Assembly: GCA_018699955.1 (NCBI GenBank)
Contig: JABISG010000127.1
Coordinates: 1-44,022, forward strand
Direction of reading: 5' to 3'
Source: Planctomycetaceae bacterium
Lineage (GTDB): Bacteria > Planctomycetota > Planctomycetia > Planctomycetales > Planctomycetaceae
Length of the DNA: 44,022 bases
Every line of letters begins with the position of its first letter. Position 1 is the first letter of the stretch. This document shows, piece by piece, positions 41,669 through 44,022 of the stretch. The notes under the pieces are model-generated. The model was not told the origin of the DNA. It ran no database searches and was given only the letters and a program-made list of their open reading frames with translations. The position numbers were made by a program, and so were the translations under genes.

Positions 41669-42625
41669 GTGCAGTCGCAGGAAAACAGTCAGACCGCCAT
41701 CCGCATCGCCACGCGAGCCAGCCAGCTTGCGTTGTGGCAGGCCAACTACACGGCCGAAGAACTCCGTCGCAACAATCCGGGCTGTGATGTCGAAGTTGTG
41801 CAGATTTCGACCGTTGGCGACCGCGACCGGGCAACCTCGCTGAGTGAGTTTGGCGGGATTGGCGTCTTCACGCGCGAAATCCAAAACGCCCTGCTCGACG
41901 GCCGTGCCGATGTCGCCGTCCATAGCCTCAAAGACTTGCCGACCGAATCGCATGCTGAACTGACATTGGGAGCAGTACCGATACGCGCTCCAATGTATGA
42001 CGCTTTGCTGCTGCCGACGGGCGTTGATGCCTCGGCCGGTATCGACGCACTTGCCGAAGGCGCGCGGATTGGTACCGGCAGTCCGCGCCGCGTGGCACAA
42101 CTGCTGCATCACCGTGGCGATCTGAAAACGCAGGAAGTTCGTGGAAACGTTGAGACCCGTATCCGGAAACTCGACGAGGGCGAATTTGACGCCCTCGTGC
42201 TGGCGGAAGCCGGATTGAGGCGACTCGGCTTGGAATCTCGTATCTCCGTAACGCTGCGTCCACCGCTGATGTTCCCTGCCGTCGGGCAAGGTGCGCTCGG
42301 CATTGAATGCCGAGCCGACGACGCAGAAACGCAAGCGGCGCTGGCCCCCATGAACGACGAGGCAACCCGCGCCGCCGTCACCGCCGAACGCCAACTGCTG
42401 GCCTGTCTGCGGGCCGGCTGTCACGCACCGGTGGGCGTGGCAACGTCACTCGATTCCGGTCGCTTATCGCTCGAAGCAGTCGTCCTCAGCGCCGATGGAG
42501 AACAGCGGTTGACGGCCAAGGGCGAACGCGATTCGGCGGAAGCAAGCGCGCTGGGCAAAGAGGTTGCCGAGTCGCTGCTGAAACAAGGTGCCGCCGCGCT
42601 CATCGCCGGCGAGCGGCCGGTGTAA
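41669..42625 (+). CDS. hemC: hydroxymethylbilane synthase (porphobilinogen deaminase)
   Basis: Polymerises four porphobilinogen molecules into hydroxymethylbilane in tetrapyrrole synthesis. 318 aa, normal. 'IRIATRASQLALWQA' start, 'FTREIQNALLDGRADVAVHSLKDLPTE' with catalytic D89, 'GTGSPRRVAQLLHHR', 'VRGNVETRIRKLDEGEFDALVLAEAGL', and the dipyrromethane-cofactor cysteine C251 in 'LRAGCHAPVG'. GTG start at 41669 with AAGGGAG 7 bases upstream. The usual hemD partner does not follow; the next gene is convergent. Confidence 0.96.
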   Translation: MQSQENSQTAIRIATRASQLALWQANYTAEELRRNNPGCDVEVVQISTVGDRDRATSLSEFGGIGVFTREIQNALLDGRADVAVHSLKDLPTESHAELTLGAVPIRAPMYDALLLPTGVDASAGIDALAEGARIGTGSPRRVAQLLHHRGDLKTQEVRGNVETRIRKLDEGEFDALVLAEAGLRRLGLESRISVTLRPPLMFPAVGQGALGIECRADDAETQAALAPMNDEATRAAVTAERQLLACLRAGCHAPVGVATSLDSGRLSLEAVVLSADGEQRLTAKGERDSAEASALGKEVAESLLKQGAAALIAGERPV

Positions 42626-42660
42626 ACCGGCCGGTGATTCGCGGAGAATTGAGCAACGCC

Positions 42661-42698
42661 AGAAACCCCGGTTTTTTTCAAAAAAACCGGGGTTTTCT
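42661..42698. repeat. AGAAACCCCGG hairpin, copy 2; probable bidirectional terminator
   Basis: AGAAACCCCGGTTTTTTT (42661-42678) pairs with AAAAAAACCGGGGTTTTCT (42680-42698), one bulged base, 1-base loop. T-runs on both strands make it a plausible intrinsic terminator for convergent hemC and the flavoprotein gene. The flavoprotein's TAG stop (42697-42699) overlaps it. Related to 34936-34968. Confidence 0.85.
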
Positions 42699-43836
42699 AC
42701 TTCACCAGCGCCTCGCGCCCCAGCGAGAGAAACCCAATCGGCAATTCCGTTTTACCATCGACCGCCAAATCGGCCAGCGCTTCACCCAGCACGCTGGTGA
42801 ACTTGAAACCGTGTCCGGAAAAACCGGCACCGATCACAACCTGTGGCCATTGGGGGTGGCGATCAACAATGAAATGATGATCGGGCGTGTGCGTATACAT
42901 GCACATGGAATGCCGCGCCGGCGCGGGCTGAACGCCGGGCATCGACTGGCGAATAAAGTTCGCGACCGGTTCGATGTCGCTTGGATGAATCTCCCGGTCG
43001 AGTTGCGATGGATCATCGACAACCGCGCCGCCGGTATGTTCGCAGGCTTTGATTGTCTTACCATCGAGCGAAGGGAAGCCGTAAAACGCGTGGGCTGTTG
43101 TCTCAAAGTAGAACCCCGGCGCACCGTTGGTGACGTCGTACTCATTGCCGGAGACGCCGTGCCACAGGATCGGTTTCCGCACGACTTCGAGCGGAATTGA
43201 CAGATCGGCCAACAACCGGCCCGCCCATGCGCCGGCGGTCACAATCAGCGATGCCGCGTCGTACTTGCCACGGTTGGTTCGCAACTGCACGCCGTTGGCA
43301 GTTGGTTGCCATTCGAGAACGGCTTCGTTGGCCTGGATCGTCGCGCCGTGAGCCAGTGCGGTTTCAACATGCGCCTGACGAGATGCTTCCACGTGCAGAA
43401 AACCGGCGTCCGGTTCCACCAGCACGGCATGAGCATCGTCGAATCGAAAGCCGGGGAACCGCGCCCGGGCTTCCGCCAACGTCGGTTCCTCGATGTCGAT
43501 GCCATACCGCTGGGCCGCCAGTTTCGCACCGGGAACCGCTTCCCCGTCCGGCGGGCCGGCAATCATCAGCCCGCACAAATTCAACAGTTCCTTTTCACTT
43601 TCCTGCTCCAACTCCTGCCACAAATCGTAGGCGCGAAACAACAACGGCACGTAATCGGGATGCTCGAAATAGGCTTTGCGGATGATCCGTGTTTCGCCGT
43701 GCGAACTGCCTTGTTCGTGATCGAGATCAAACCGTTCAATTCCCAACGCCCGAACACCCCGCCGCGCCAGATGCGCCAACGCCGCGCTGCCGAATCCACC
43801 AACGCCGAGAACGATGCAGTCGTAGGTTTTTGTCAT
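42697..43836 (-). CDS. FAD-dependent oxidase of the sarcosine oxidase / N-methyltryptophan oxidase family
   Basis: Monomeric-sarcosine-oxidase-type flavoprotein, 379 aa, which oxidatively demethylates N-methyl amino acids with release of formaldehyde and H2O2. Rossmann 'CIVLGVGGFGSAALAHLARRG' type start, 'RFDLDHEQGSSHGETRIIRKAYFEHPDYVPL' (near-diagnostic), and C312 in 'MCMYTHTPDHHFIVD', the cysteine that binds FAD covalently, followed by 'VIGAGFSGHGFKF'. ATG at 43836; a GTG at 43866 is also in frame and the ribosome site (AAGGAA) lies between, slightly far from the ATG. Substrate among sarcosine, N-methyltryptophan or pipecolate unclear. It lies downstream of the TPR-like gene. Confidence 0.9.
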   Translation of the reverse strand: MTKTYDCIVLGVGGFGSAALAHLARRGVRALGIERFDLDHEQGSSHGETRIIRKAYFEHPDYVPLLFRAYDLWQELEQESEKELLNLCGLMIAGPPDGEAVPGAKLAAQRYGIDIEEPTLAEARARFPGFRFDDAHAVLVEPDAGFLHVEASRQAHVETALAHGATIQANEAVLEWQPTANGVQLRTNRGKYDAASLIVTAGAWAGRLLADLSIPLEVVRKPILWHGVSGNEYDVTNGAPGFYFETTAHAFYGFPSLDGKTIKACEHTGGAVVDDPSQLDREIHPSDIEPVANFIRQSMPGVQPAPARHSMCMYTHTPDHHFIVDRHPQWPQVVIGAGFSGHGFKFTSVLGEALADLAVDGKTELPIGFLSLGREALVK

Positions 43837-43877
43837 GGCAGGACAAGATTCCTTGAGGAATGTCACCGAACGGATTC

Positions 43878-44022
43878 TTAGTCATCCGTAGAGACATCAT
43901 TGATTAGTTCGTTGATCGTCTCCAGTAAAGCAGCCGCCATTTTGTAGTGGGGAAGCCGTTGTAACGCCAATTCTGCCATGCTTCGAGCCTGTTCCAGCTC
44001 GTCCAATTCTAGAAATACTTCG
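43878..44022 (-). CDS. 3' end of a TPR-like gene, cut by the window
   Basis: Minus-strand frame open to the window edge, ending with TAA at 43878-43880. The visible 47 residues read 'EVFLELDELEQARSMAELAL', 'QRLPHYKMAAALLETINELI', 'NDVSTDD': helical, with the Leu/Ala spacing of a tetratricopeptide or related helical repeat. It ends 12-42 bases before the flavoprotein start on the same strand, so the two may be cotranscribed. Most of the gene is outside the window. Confidence 0.6.
   Translation of the reverse strand, partial: EVFLELDELEQARSMAELALQRLPHYKMAAALLETINELINDVSTDD

Noticed and set aside
42307..43200. 297-codon plus-strand frame across the hemC end and the flavoprotein gene
   Set aside because: Spans two convergent genes and a terminator hairpin; both real genes have complete motifs.
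1..44022. CRISPR array, prophage, insertion sequence, tRNA or rRNA
   Set aside because: No regularly spaced direct repeats, transposase or integrase motifs, phage structural genes or tRNA cloverleafs were seen.

Overview
The window looks like a chromosomal segment of a planctomycete (Planctomycetota, probably class Planctomycetia). Evidence: two DUF1501 proteins, one next to a DUF1549/DUF1553 protein; a DUF1559 protein; PQQ-type WD-like propellers starting with 'WPxFxGPxRNG'; a squalene-cyclase-repeat protein behind a single N-terminal membrane anchor; a multi-EF-hand secreted protein; a soluble Ser/Thr kinase; and loosely packed genes that change strand often. Composition looks moderately GC-rich and uniform. 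I see no phage, transposase, CRISPR, rRNA or tRNA.

Layout. 1-2.5 kb: the end of an envelope polysaccharide locus (O-antigen ligase, polyprenyl-phosphate sugar transferase). 2.5-7.7 kb: rimO-pgsA, a CPBP protease and a Ser/Thr kinase. 7.8-14.4 kb: a leftward block of secreted proteins (EF-hand, DUF1501, DUF1549/1553, PQQ lipoprotein). 14.5-20 kb: small conserved genes (DUF2306-like, VOC, larB, DinB, an STN-like secreted protein, a DUF1570 metalloprotease). 20.3-21.7 kb: the most unusual gene, a class III nucleotide cyclase domain fused to a Lon-type serine-lysine protease domain. 21.7-26.2 kb: a second DUF1501 gene, a methyltransferase framed by long palindromes, a HAMP-like membrane protein and a DUF1559 protein. 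A 713-base gene-free stretch with a consensus-like promoter precedes a ketoacyl synthase homologue that lacks its catalytic cysteine (26.9-28.2 kb). 28.5-34.8 kb: the TonB-anchored cyclase-repeat protein, then leftward pfkA (PPi-type motifs), accC, accB and an M24 aminopeptidase. 35-44 kb: a CxxCxGxG protein, a PQQ protein, a K+ channel-like protein with a non-canonical filter, hpnE, comF, a DUF502 protein, hemC, a sarcosine-oxidase-family flavoprotein and the 3' end of a TPR-like gene.

A second layer is a set of dispersed palindromic repeats of at least four sequence types. Most lie immediately 3' of genes, and several overlap the stop codon itself. This suggests recurrent use as terminators or 3'-end modules, or a mobile repeat that tolerates only such sites.

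All calls come from reading the translated sequence and known family motifs. No database search or structure prediction was run.
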